DNA of 47,500 nt from Chrysomallon squamiferum. Taxonomy: Eukaryota; Mollusca; Gastropoda; Neomphalida; Peltospiridae. Position 1 is the first letter of the stretch; each line of letters starts with the position of its first letter. Under the pieces are notes generated by a model. The model did not search any database. It was not told the origin of the DNA and saw nothing but the letters and a program-made list of their open reading frames with translations. The stretch lies in the NCBI GenBank assembly GCA_012295275.1, contig CM022677.1:1122147-1169646 (forward strand), read 5' to 3'. The position numbers were made by a program, and so were the translations under genes. Below, piece after piece: positions 26,127 through 35,571 of the stretch.

Positions 26127-29100
26127 CTGGAGCAAAAAAAAAATGTAGCACCTTTTCACTGTTGAAAGAAATAAATGGCATACAATCATTTCTGTGCCCT
26201 GTTTTATTAAACACCTATATAACTACATACATCAAATCACTCATCAACACATACATCAGCGCACACATTTTACCCTCTCCAAATCTTTGTCTATTAACCT
26301 CCCATTAACTAAAATAGCAAAGTCTTGATGTGTCTGAACTGAGTATATAAAAATAATTATTAGATCTCAGGGTCAGCATCATCTGACTGGCTTTAGTAAA
26401 TTAGTTTTAGCTGGTATAACAGAAGTGACATGGTTGAGTGATTTGAGTCAGCAGTAATAGTCAGCCAGCTGAGAAAAAAGTGCCAGTTAAATGTACCTAT
26501 GAAGTAATAAGTGAATAGGATCTGATATTTTTAAATAAATCAGTTTGTTAATGTCTGTTTATTAACACAGAATGAGTGGACATTAAATATTTACTCTATA
26601 AATTGTGTGTTATTAAAGGATGTTTTTAAAACTTGATAAATAAAGTTGTCACATTAATTGTGGGCTGGAACACCAATAGAACCAATTCTGTTCTTTGTTT
26701 GTTTTAGAAAAAAAAAAAAAAAAAAAAGAAAGAGAAAAAACAAAACAGATTATTTTTACAATGTTTAAAAATGTATTTTACAGTTAATATTATATTTTTA
26801 TTTCTTTTCTTTAATTACCTATTACTTAATTATTAGTCCATTGGGTAATTTAATTAAAGGAAAAGAAACATATATATATATATATATATATATATTGTTT
26901 TAATCCAGTTTTCTAGTACTAAATAAGAAATTAAAGTGAACTGACCAAATAAAGAAGTATTCACAAGTGAGATATATGAGCTGTTTTATGTTTTACACAG
27001 ACAAACTAAAATGTGAAATCTGATGAAAACTGATCCTGTATCGCTAGACTTGTCTTTTAACTATCACTAATAATAAATAAATAAATACATGAAAAATATG
27101 ATAACGTTTTCCTAATTGATTCTGATGCAGATATTCAAGAAACCTAACAAGATCCTAACTAAATACAAATAAAAGTTTAAATTTTGCAAACTCAATATTC
27201 AGGAAAACCACAAAAAACTCTGGAATAAATAAAAGTTAACCCTAATTTGAAGAGAAATTACAAATGAAAGTGTCAACATTAGCAGTAATCAGTGATTGTT
27301 TTTCGTTTGATTTCGTTTTGGTACAAACTCTTCTGGAATGTTTGTTAAACTCACATCACCAGTGCATTGTCATTAATCTAACATATCTTATAAATGTTTC
27401 TATTTTTTTCATTACTTCTGAGAGAGAAAAAATAGTGCTACTGTCAAAAGAAATTTCATTTTTAATTTGTTTGGGGTTGGTTCTCAGCTGGGTAAACAAT
27501 CATAAAGACCAAAATCCTGTGCTCCAGTTTAAATTTATTCCAAATATGTCATCATAATATTCATAATTTATATGGGCTGTTGATGTTTTCACACATCAGA
27601 ATATATTTGAGAGAGATTTGTTCCTGTTCATGGTTCAGATAAAAAAAGTATGATGAAGTACATAGCAGAGGAAATTACAAACTGTCAGAACACAGTGCTG
27701 GAATGAAAGCCAAGATGTAATTGATGTTTGGAGATTTGTAAGGAATTTGTATTTAATGAAATTACATATATCAAATACCACATGTGTCAGCTTACAGTTG
27801 CAGCTTGATTAATTAAGACAAGAGTGAAGACAATCAGCCGAACAAAGACTTTCCAGTCAGTTTTAAAAACACGTATTATAAAAATATGTTTGTTATGAAA
27901 TCTTTTAAATCTCCCCATTTTCATAACCAAAAAAAAAATAATAATAATAAAAAAAAAGTAAAATAAATAAATAAAAAAAAAATAATAACAAAGATAAAAA
28001 TACAAATATGTTAAACAATAACTTAAAAATAAGAACAAAATGAAGAAAAGTCCTAGTTCATTTGTCCTGAAATAAAATAAACAAATTAAGATCGCTGTTT
28101 GCCTTACTCATTATTAAATATATATATAAAAAAATGCAATTACAACAAGTTGATGAAATTTATATGTTTATTAATATTTACCATTTTGATTTCTGTTCAT
28201 ATTTTGAACTCATTTATCTTCACTGACAGAGATATGTAATTTTCACCTTCAGATACATGAAATATTTGTACCCATACGAATGTGAGAAACTGAAGATGAG
28301 CTCACCTCAGGAACTTCAAGCAGCTATTGATGGCAACAGACGGGAAGGCAGAAGATCCAGCTATGGGTATGACCTGTCCCCAGGACCCACCCTCGTACCT
28401 GCCAGTCACCACCTTAATGGAACTCTGATGAACGGGAAAATAGGAGTGGGGTCACCTAGCAAACTGTGGCCTCATATAGATGACCACTGTGACGGTAAAT
28501 GTCTTTATTTAAATTTTATTTATTTATCATTCTCCTTTTATAGTTTGTACCAACATGAAACACATCTTGTCATTTTATTTTATTTATTCTTATTTACTTT
28601 TCATGATAATGTGATAATTAGTAAGATAGGCTATGAACGTACAGAATTATTAAAATTATTTCTTACTACTGAATTAATTAATTAAAAATGTTTCAGTATA
28701 ATTAAGTAAATTAAAAAAAGAAACATCCCCAAGTCCCATGTTACCACCCCTCTAGAACTGCTCTGGATCAACAGTCAATTGATGTAGCCTGCTGTTTGTA
28801 TGAAAGGAAGGCTGTACACTATGAAATAAATTATGTCAAAATGTCATAGATGTGCAGAAGCAGTATATATTGCATGTGATTCCCAAGCCTTCCGACGCCT
28901 TCTTAAATCCTTACATTTCTTTCTTCCTGTTGCTCTCTGAATCTAATCACAGACGTATAATTTTCATATCTAGTGTCCCATTGTGGAGACGGGGGATTTA
29001 ACTCCAGTGATAACACCACCAATTGGTGGTGAGGGGAGATGGGGAGTTATCCAGCTTATCGGATACCTGTCATGGTAAATCACCGTACATTCCATGGACC

Positions 29101-29928
29101 TGGACATTCGAGCAGTTGAGAAGTAATTTGTAGGCTATAATTTCTGCGTAATCCAAGAGTTATTTTCCACTGTTAAACTACAAGCGTTGTTGTGTGGAAA
29201 GTAGTTTTCCCAGACGTAAGACGGCAGCTAGATATGTGTCATTTCAACCTCTCACGATTTTAAAAACTATTTCATACAAAGCTTTGTATCGCGTTACATT
29301 TTATCAACAGCAGTATCAGAATGAGTTTGACCCGTGACCCTATGGTGGCGTATAAAGAGGTATCGTTTTTATTACACTCACAAAAAAGAGCAGTTTCTAT
29401 GAGTTCTTACATGTAATGCACACCTTAATGTTGTCTGTATTGACTCTTGTTCTTCTTTATAGCATAAACAACAGGCTCGCTTAAACATTATTTATGTAAC
29501 CGATAGAGATGTCACCTTTAAGTTGACGTTTTAAATTAAATATTTTAAAGACTCAGATTACCAAATTTATAAAATTTTAATGAAAAAAAAATTAAATAAT
29601 AATTATACAATATTTAACACCTAGAACCTGATGATGAACATCTTCACTACATTGTTGCTAATAGGAAACTAGAAGGGGTTGAGTTAAAAACCTACCATTT
29701 TTCTGTTTTACATTACTCTATTTTATATATATATATGTATGTATAAGATTATAGGTTAGAGCTGTATGAAGGAATACATACATGTACATGGTATTTTTAC
29801 TGTTAATATTTTAATGCACATCTGTATTAGCTATGTATGTGTTTATTTGTGTCTTATCCACTCATTTTTTATATGATAGTAAAGATGAATTTTGTAAAAT
29901 GGTCAGGGTTTCAAGAGATAATTTGTTT

Positions 29929-29998
<70 letters not shown>

Positions 29999-32394
29999 GT
30001 ACACATTATGATTACTATGGAATGAACTTTGTTTATGTTTATTTATGATGACTTTACATGTTTTTACACTGCAGATGACGACAGTTTACCACCCACACCC
30101 ATCCCCCACCCTGCCCACCTTGGTAACCGGGGACTGACCGAGCGAGACGCAATCGCCATGGAGGTGGCAACGCGAGCAATGGAGGAGGCAACACGCAAGA
30201 TGGAGGCAGCATCACGGACACCATCAGTGGACGAGCCGTCACGCAAGAGGATGTGCAGCGAGGAGGAGCGGCTGCTGGCCCACGCTGGCATGCCCAGCGC
30301 ACACCTCAAAATAACAAGCAGAAGTATGTGTTGTAAGTTTCCCAGTCTGGGCTCACTTCATAGAGTAGTGTAGACTTTGAAATTAACTGTATGAATGTAA
30401 CAATAAACATTCTGAAAATAACAAGCAGAAGTATGTGTTGTAAGTTTCCCAGTCTGGGCTCACTTCATAGTTAGTGTAGACTTCAAAATTAACTGTATGA
30501 ATGTAACAATACAAACAATAAACATTCTGAAAATAACAAGCAGAAGTATGTGTTGTAAGTTTCCCAGTCTGGGCTCACTTCATAGAGTAGACACTGAAAT
30601 TAACTGTGTGAATGTAACAATACAAACATTCTGAAAATAATACACAGAAGTATGTGTTGTAAGTTTCCCAGTCTGGGCTCACTTCATAGTTAGTGTAGAC
30701 TTCAAAATTAACTGTATGAATGTAACAATACAAACATTCTGAAAATAACAAGCAGAAGTATGTGTTGTAAGTTTCCCAGTCTGGGCTCACTTCATAGTGT
30801 AGACACTACAAATTAACTGTGTGAATGTAACAATACAAACATTCTGAAAATAACAAGCAGAAGTATGTGTTGTAAGTTTCCCAGTCTGGGCTCACTTCAT
30901 AGTTAGTGTAGACTTCAAAATTAACATTCTGAAAATAACAAGCAGAAGTATGTGTTGTAAGTTTCCAAATCTGGGCTCACTTCATAGAGTAGACACTACA
31001 ATTAACTGTATGAATGTAACAATACAAACATTCTGAAAATAATACACAGACAACAGACACTTTTGAATATAAAAATACAGACAATATTCTGAAAATAACA
31101 TTATAGACAAGAAATATTTTGAAAATAACAGGACAGAAATCATTTTGAAAGTAACAATACCAACAAGCATCCAGCATACTTCATATTAAACATTCAGACA
31201 ATTGCCATTCTGTGCTTCAAAAAATAACTATACAGAAAAATGATCATTTCTATTTGAGAATAATTTTCAAGGATTATTCTAACTGAAAGAAATAGTTTAT
31301 TGAAATGGAACTCTTTTATTGGTAGGAAGTTGTGCACTTTCATAAACAGTGAACGTTTTTACTGATGTTTTCTGATAAAAGAAACCATTTGTGTTGGGCA
31401 AACCAATTCATATGTATACAAAATCAATTAGATTAATCCAACTCACATTTATATCAATATTTTACTAAAGCCAGTTTTTATTTTATACAATGAATGTAGT
31501 CAGTCCATTTATGCTTTTATGTGTCTGTCCAGACATTTACTTGAATGACAATACATAATTTATTATTGTCATGATCAATAAACATGTTAGCAACTTTATT
31601 CTTTTATCTCAGATAGTTATCTTTAATAAAACCTTAAGCTAGATGTTTATTTCCTTCTGTAAATGTGAACATTTCTCTTCAATATTTGTTGTTGCAGTTT
31701 AATATCCAGTGTTGATGGTTTTGTATAATGATAGGAGGTTCACTTTGTGTAATGTCATTTATTAGCAATGTCAATAAAGCTTTCAACAAACTGTATAATG
31801 ATGATTTGCTGATGAGCTGGTAGAGTGAGACACACAGAAGATTAATACACAGTTAAACTATAACATTTTATCAGAATTAACATACCACTGACATTTTTTT
31901 TTCATAATTAATGTTAAAACAATCACACACGAAAATTACCATCTGCAATAAATGAACGAATACGGCATTTCAAAAGAACTCAGTCTTTCGGGTAGATTTG
32001 CTCAGTTTAGAAAGTGTAATCACGTTTGTAACATTAGTTTTATTTCATTAGTTATGTCAGTGGCCTCAACCTAATTGCATTAATCTAGTCTGATTCTGGA
32101 AAATGAAAAGTTAATGTAGAATTTTTGGTGATTATATTTTGGAGGAACATTAACAGTGATGGTAAACTTCAGTAATAATTTCAACTGATAGTTCCACCAG
32201 CTCTGGAGAAAGCATCACATTCTGTTGGACTGAATGAATCTGTCTTAAACTTTATTAAATGAAATGTTTTTTTGTTGTTGTTTTTTTCAGATGATGGTAG
32301 ATCAGAAATAGACAACTCACTTGTGGTTTCCATGGAGATCAATGGAATAATGTATCAAGGGGTTTTATTTGCACAACATCCGAGGAGAATGTGA
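24357..32394 (+). CDS. dri (ARID3): ARID3 / dead ringer (retained) transcription factor, 3' four coding exons (5' end outside or not found)
   Basis: Sequence-specific nuclear DNA-binding protein of the ARID3 family (Drosophila dead ringer/retained; vertebrate ARID3A/B/C), which binds AT-rich sites in development. Four exons join in frame: 24357-24540, 28253-28494, 30075-30323 and 32291-32394. All have AG acceptors and GT donors, and the phases agree at every junction, giving 258 residues plus stop. The first exon carries most of the ARID (VNRIPIMAKQTLDLYELF, then KLWREITKGLNLPSSITSAA). The second completes the extended ARID (YMKYLYPYECEKLKMSSPQE, AAIDGNRREGRRSSYG). The third holds the REKLES-alpha helix (AIAMEVATRAMEEATRKME), and the fourth REKLES-beta (NSLVVSMEINGIMYQGV) and the stop. 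REKLES mediates self-association and nuclear traffic in the family. The N-terminal acidic region and ARID helix 1 are missing. I see no exon for them between 1 and 24,356, so the upstream intron probably exceeds 24 kb. An invertebrate would normally have one such gene, so the symbol is given at family level. Confidence 0.96.
24880..25240. promoter_or_regulatory. Candidate intronic regulatory island
   Basis: About 360 bp without homopolymers, of balanced composition, inside an AT-rich ARID3 intron. It holds homeodomain-type cores (CTAATTG, CTAATTT) and no open frame with protein character. Classification as an enhancer is inference from composition only. Confidence 0.25.
25600..26020. promoter_or_regulatory. 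Candidate intronic regulatory island
   Basis: About 400 bp of balanced, non-repetitive sequence in the ARID3 intron, running from just before the tctcactttgtctcaccc segment to the ctgttatctggaat segment. It then gives way abruptly to long T runs. There are no coding features. Conserved non-coding function is a guess from composition. Confidence 0.25.
28253..28494 (+). CDS. dri (ARID3): ARID3 exon: end of extended ARID and linker
   Basis: Acceptor caccttcag|A and donor GACG|gtaaat, with 80 full codons between split codons. It opens with YMKYLYPYECEK and continues with SSPQELQAAIDGNRREGRR, the extension diagnostic of the ARID3 subfamily. A Ser/Pro/Gly/His linker (SPGPTLVPASHHLNGTL) ends in an acidic run (HIDDHCD) that continues as DDDS in the next exon. 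Frames extending past the donor are intronic read-through. Confidence 0.97.
28720..29470. other. Balanced-composition island inside ARID3 intron
   Basis: Roughly 750 bp with far fewer homopolymers than its surroundings and several CpG-containing words. A perfect palindrome CACCACCAATTGGTGGTG lies at 29,014-29,031. I find no long open frame, terminal repeat pair or transposase motif. It could be a regulatory element or an eroded insertion; the sequence alone does not decide. Confidence 0.3.
29932..29999 (+). repeat. (GA)n microsatellite
   Basis: Uninterrupted GA repeat ending in agggagagg, on the sense strand of the ARID3 intron just upstream of the REKLES exon acceptor at 30,074. Open frames across it (poly Glu-Arg) are repeat translation. 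Confidence 0.98.
30075..30323 (+). CDS. dri (ARID3): ARID3 exon: REKLES-alpha
   Basis: The acceptor cactgcag|AT adds AT to the G of the previous exon, making Asp. It encodes an acidic start (DDDSLPPTPIPHPAHL) and the amphipathic REKLES-alpha helix (ERDAIAMEVATRAMEEATRK), followed by SRKRMCSEEERLLAHAG and HLKITSR. KITSR joins the next exon as KITSRNDGRSE. The donor is AGCAGAA|gtatgt, phase 1. A second donor-like site, gtaagt, lies 10 bp further on. The last 16 exon bases and this donor region are repeated in the tandem array that follows. Confidence 0.95.
30308..31065 (+). repeat. Tandem array of about 107-bp units carrying an exon end and splice donor
   Basis: Seven copies of a unit containing ataacaagcagaagtatgtg and then ttgtaagtttcccagtctgg. 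The donor-like gtatgt occurs at 30324, 30431, 30546, 30650, 30758, 30863 and 30948, so unit lengths run from 85 to 115 bp through small deletions (a missing tt in one tagttagtgtagac block; a loss of the tgtatgaatgtaacaa segment before the last copy). Copy 1 begins inside the REKLES-alpha exon, so array and exon share about 16 coding bases. The last copy is mutated (tttccaaatctggg). Degenerate attctgaaaataaca pieces continue to about 31,170. Minus-strand open frames here are repeat translation. Confidence 0.95.
31066..32290 (+). other. Remainder of ARID3 last intron
   Basis: Starts with the degenerate tail of the tandem array (short units with attctgaaaataaca or ttttgaaaataaca to about 31,170), followed by ordinary AT-rich sequence. 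It ends in a strong polypyrimidine tract and ttttttcag acceptor. I see no further exon. Confidence 0.75.
32291..32394 (+). CDS. dri (ARID3): ARID3 terminal coding exon: REKLES-beta and stop
   Basis: A strong acceptor (tttttttcag) is followed by AT, which completes an Asn codon, then DGRSEIDNSLVVSMEINGIM and YQGVLFAQHPRRM and TGA. This matches the REKLES-beta strand pair of ARID3 proteins. The protein ends six residues after the conserved LFAQ core (HPRRM follows), so there is almost no C-terminal tail. Confidence 0.97.
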
Positions 32395-32860
32395 GACATT
32401 GACGAAACTGATCAACTCATGAAGCAAACTGAACTGTAACAGGACTGAAAGGCATAATATGCTAACTGAGAGTTTTTAACATGTTTTGCATGTTCGTGTA
32501 ACACAGTCGTAGAAAAGTGGAATTGACATCAACATGGCATTGGATATACGTGGACCTTTTTGTTTTTAAAATACAAACATCTTTCTTTTTTTAAATCATT
32601 TTGTTGTTGAATCTGGGAAAATATGTAGAAAATATGTCAGATTTCTCCTCATGACTTGTTATATATGTTGTTTATAAACGTTTCACATTTATTGTATTTG
32701 CTGAAGGACATAGTTTAGTGTGTGCGATATCATGTTTATGGGACCTCTTATCATGGACAAACTGTTTATACATGTATTTCTGTACAAAATACTCATTAAC
32801 ATGTGCTGTAGTGCACAGTAAGTGTTTTTATTAAAATTATTTCACTCATCCATGTTTGTT
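32395..32860 (+). other. ARID3 3' UTR (inferred)
   Basis: Sequence after the stop has a TGTAAC/GTTTAT-rich, moderately AT-rich character and no further open frame. An ATTAAA at 32,830 is followed by a GT-rich stretch, which sets a plausible 3' end. The boundaries are inference. Confidence 0.45.
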
Positions 32861-32880
32861 CTGTTCTTGTAAAATGAAAA
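32830..32880 (+). terminator. Candidate ARID3 polyadenylation signal
   Basis: ATTAAA at 32,830-32,835 with a downstream GT-rich element (tgtttgttctgttcttgt) about 30 bp later, the usual arrangement of cleavage and polyadenylation signals. An AATAAA at about 32,968 is an alternative. Confidence 0.4.
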
Positions 32881-34556
32881 AAAAAGCAGAAAAAAAACAA
32901 AGAATATCAGCACCAGAGTTCCCAAAGATTTTTACAAATACACATCTTGTTAGCCTCAATTTCAGAAAATAATAAAACATTTTCTCTTCATTTTGTTATT
33001 ACTTGAACATGGAAAGAAATATTCTCTTTATTTCAAAAATTTTTAAAAATTAGAAAATGTTATCATCATAAAATCTAAATGATTAATGATTTTTTAAACA
33101 GTTTCATACTCGTCTGTGCAAGCACATTGTTCTGGACACTGATTGATCAACTTTGCAATCTCTTCATGCTAGAATGGTTCCAAGGTTGTTTGACATAAAC
33201 TTCAATATACAATTTGTATAAATCCAAAAACAGAAAATTATTTAAAACTATTTATATCTGCATTCTTTTGAATGTTTCTTTGTATTGTTTTACTTTTTAA
33301 ATATTTTTAAAAAGTGCAAATGACTTTTAGTATTTAACTACAGAAAAAATAAAATAAATAATACTAAATGAATTTTTTTTTTTAAATTGTTAGATTCTTT
33401 TCAATGGATAATTCTAAATAGATGGAGAAACAATATCAGCCTCATTCTCAGAAAGTAAAAAGAGGGTTGTTTAGTATTCTTTTGTAACTATAAAACTATA
33501 TAGTTCATATACTTAAAAGAAAAATTGTACACACATTGTCTTGACTTAGACAGTATTAAAACTAAATGTATTTAAAAATTAATAAATAAAAACTTTAAAA
33601 GAAGGGAACACCATATTAACACTAAAAATGTTATCAAATTTGAAACTTAGCAAAATTTTATATATATGAAGATAGGGAAAAGATTTGTGTATATTTATAT
33701 ACATGTTGCTATTAAACCATTAAGTAGAAGCAGCATATTAATCATTATGAGGAAAGAATTTTTCCATCTAAAATTAGTGGAATAATAAATTTGTGAGAAA
33801 TACAACATCTTTGCTTTTGTTGTCATGTCATGTATATAGAAATGAAAAAAAACAAGAAAGAAACAAAATCTAACAGCCTAAGAGTAAATCTAAAACTAAG
33901 TCTAAAACTTTCTTTTTCAACCATTTAAAAGATAATGAATACAAATTTAATTTTCTGGTTTTTTTTTTTTTTTTTTTTTTTTTAAATGTTTACAAATAAA
34001 ATGAAAATAAAGAAATGTTCAACAGTGGCAAAATCTGGTAACTTTATTTTAAATTAGCAAAAGGTGATCTAAAGAAACAGAAGATCCATACAAAGTGAAA
34101 CACAAATCATTTATTTTTAGACTCATAAAGACACACATTCATTAACTAATCAAAATATCTGACACTTGTGTTAAACATGTCAGATGTACACAGTGATGTA
34201 CAACAAACCATTAGTGAGAAGTGTTGTAAAACACAGTCAAAGTCATGATAAATATGAAAGAATGTGTGTCTTCAGCTTGTTCACGAGTATTTAAAGACAT
34301 CATTAAATCTTATTTTCTCCCCATTTTAGCCCATGTGATTAGTTCTCAGAACCAAAATCAAAATAAAACTGTTTTATGAAACTAGGGAATATATCTGCAA
34401 ATTCTTTTTTCTATCACAATTAAAATAACTGGTAAATTGATGTGAAGTCTGTTTCACTCTGGTTCTTTCATTAAGCAAGTTTGGACACCCTAGACTGATG
34501 AAGCAAAAACCAGATCTGGGATGTCCAACAGTTGAAGAGTTGCTTCTGAAACTAAC
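32881..34556. other. Convergent intergenic region between ARID3 and LINS1
   Basis: AT-rich sequence between two convergent genes, with a 25-base T run at 33,959-33,983. It contains no coding sequence. A minus-strand AATAAA (tttatt at 34,110-34,115) about 440 bp past the LINS1 stop is a candidate polyadenylation signal for that gene. Confidence 0.6.
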
Positions 34557-34873
34557 TCACTGACTGAGCATGAGTTCATACTTGAGTTCACACTGGCGAA
34601 GGAGAGAGAGGAGGGGCTGGGGATTGTAAGGGAAAAGATTGTGATGATGCAGTTTTGTGATTTTTATTCTCATTCTGATCCATGTTGCTAGAACTGAGTC
34701 CACACAAGACCACTGACAGTCAGGGTGATGCTGTGATTCTGAGACACTAGCTGTAGATGACCTCAGTCCAGTGTCAAACACTGGTTTGTCCTCAGCTGAA
34801 GACTTCACTTTCACAGGGGCTAAATGTGCTTTGTTGTCAGCAGCTTGAATATACTGTTCTCTTTTAGTCATAT

Positions 34874-34907
<34 letters not shown>

Positions 34908-35571
34908 GTCATCAGTGTAATCCACAAGGCTGTAAGATTTTCTAGTTTTGTTTTCAAGGTTTTCTCCAAACAGTCTATTCTCATGATAAGAAATATTTTC
35001 TTCTTGCTGTGGTTCAGAAAATAGACTGTCATTATCTTCTTCAACATGACTACTACAACCATCTTCATCCTCAATCATCCTCACCATCCTCATCATTAAC
35101 ACAACCATCACCAGAATATGATGTAAGTGAAATATGTCCCTGACAAGGTTCTTTAGTCTGTAACTTGATTTTTTTATAACTTTGTCTATCAAATGTTTTG
35201 AGTCTGTTCAGTTCATTCTTTACCTCATTCTCTTTATCACAACATTTACTTTCACCTAGTCCATCTCTCTTCACCTCCAGTGGAGCATTTGCTTTTTAGT
35301 GTTATTACTCTTATCAGAATCCAAATTTTGGCTGCAGTGGTCTACTGGGGACATGTCAACACAGAAGATGCTGTGACAGACTTTGACAAACAAATCCCAC
35401 TCACAAATCACACATTTGAGATATTTAACCAGGTACAGCAGGAAACAGGTCTCAGGAGAGGTCAAGAGGTCAACTAGAACTGAATGGTCATTGGTCAGTG
35501 ACTGGAGGAACTGTATAAACAGTTTGTGTGCATTCAGAGTTTCCCTTAGAGATGTACACGATGAAGCATTT
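34557..35571 (-). CDS. LINS1: LINS1 last coding exon, Lines C-domain, with two compensating frame shifts
   Basis: Acceptor tttttcag|A completes Arg. The first frame reads NASSCTSLRETLNAHKLFIQ to LLTSPETCFLLYLVKYLKCV and NNTKKQMLHWR, then stops at 35,270. A second frame is open from about 35,300 to 35,074 (PLEVKRDGLGESKCCDKENE to CVNDEDGEDD). A third runs from about 35,070 to the TGA at 34,557 (IEDEDGCSSHVEEDNDS, poly-Asp, RMRIKITKLHHHNLFPYNP, LLRQCELKYELMLSQ). One more A in the A5 run at 35,293-35,297 and one T fewer at 35,071-35,076 would make it continuous. An intron (donor TGGAG|gtgaag, acceptor agttacag|A) is phase-compatible but would encode an unlikely hydrophobic run. Confidence 0.88.

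Larger units (their letters stand above)
24541..28252 (+). other. ARID3 intron (3.7 kb)
   Basis: AT-rich intron between the two ARID exons. It contains T and A homopolymers near 26,093-26,121 and 26,709-26,728, an (AT)n tract near 26,870-26,894, and two stretches of balanced composition (about 24,880-25,240 and 25,600-26,020) listed separately. A 97-codon open frame at 27,264-27,557 shows no recognisable domain or splice context. Confidence 0.8.
28495..30074 (+). other. ARID3 intron (1.6 kb)
   Basis: The first 200 bp are AT-rich. About 28,720-29,470 is a balanced island containing a perfect 18-bp palindrome. The 3' end carries a 68-bp (GA)n tract ending 75 bp before the exon acceptor. No additional exon is evident. 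Confidence 0.8.

Noticed and set aside
30054-30309. Minus-strand open frames opposite the REKLES exon
   Set aside because: Antisense shadows of a GC-rich coding exon with clear sense-strand homology.
30308-31065. CRISPR-like repeat array
   Set aside because: Units are contiguous and near-identical throughout, with no unique spacers of uniform length, and lie in a eukaryotic intron. This is a tandem duplication.
30575-31177. Minus-strand open frames with repeated CLYCYIHTVNF
   Set aside because: They are translations of the tandem array on the antisense strand, not genes.
34824-35024. Plus-strand poly-Ile open frame
   Set aside because: Antisense of the LINS1 poly-Asp repeat.
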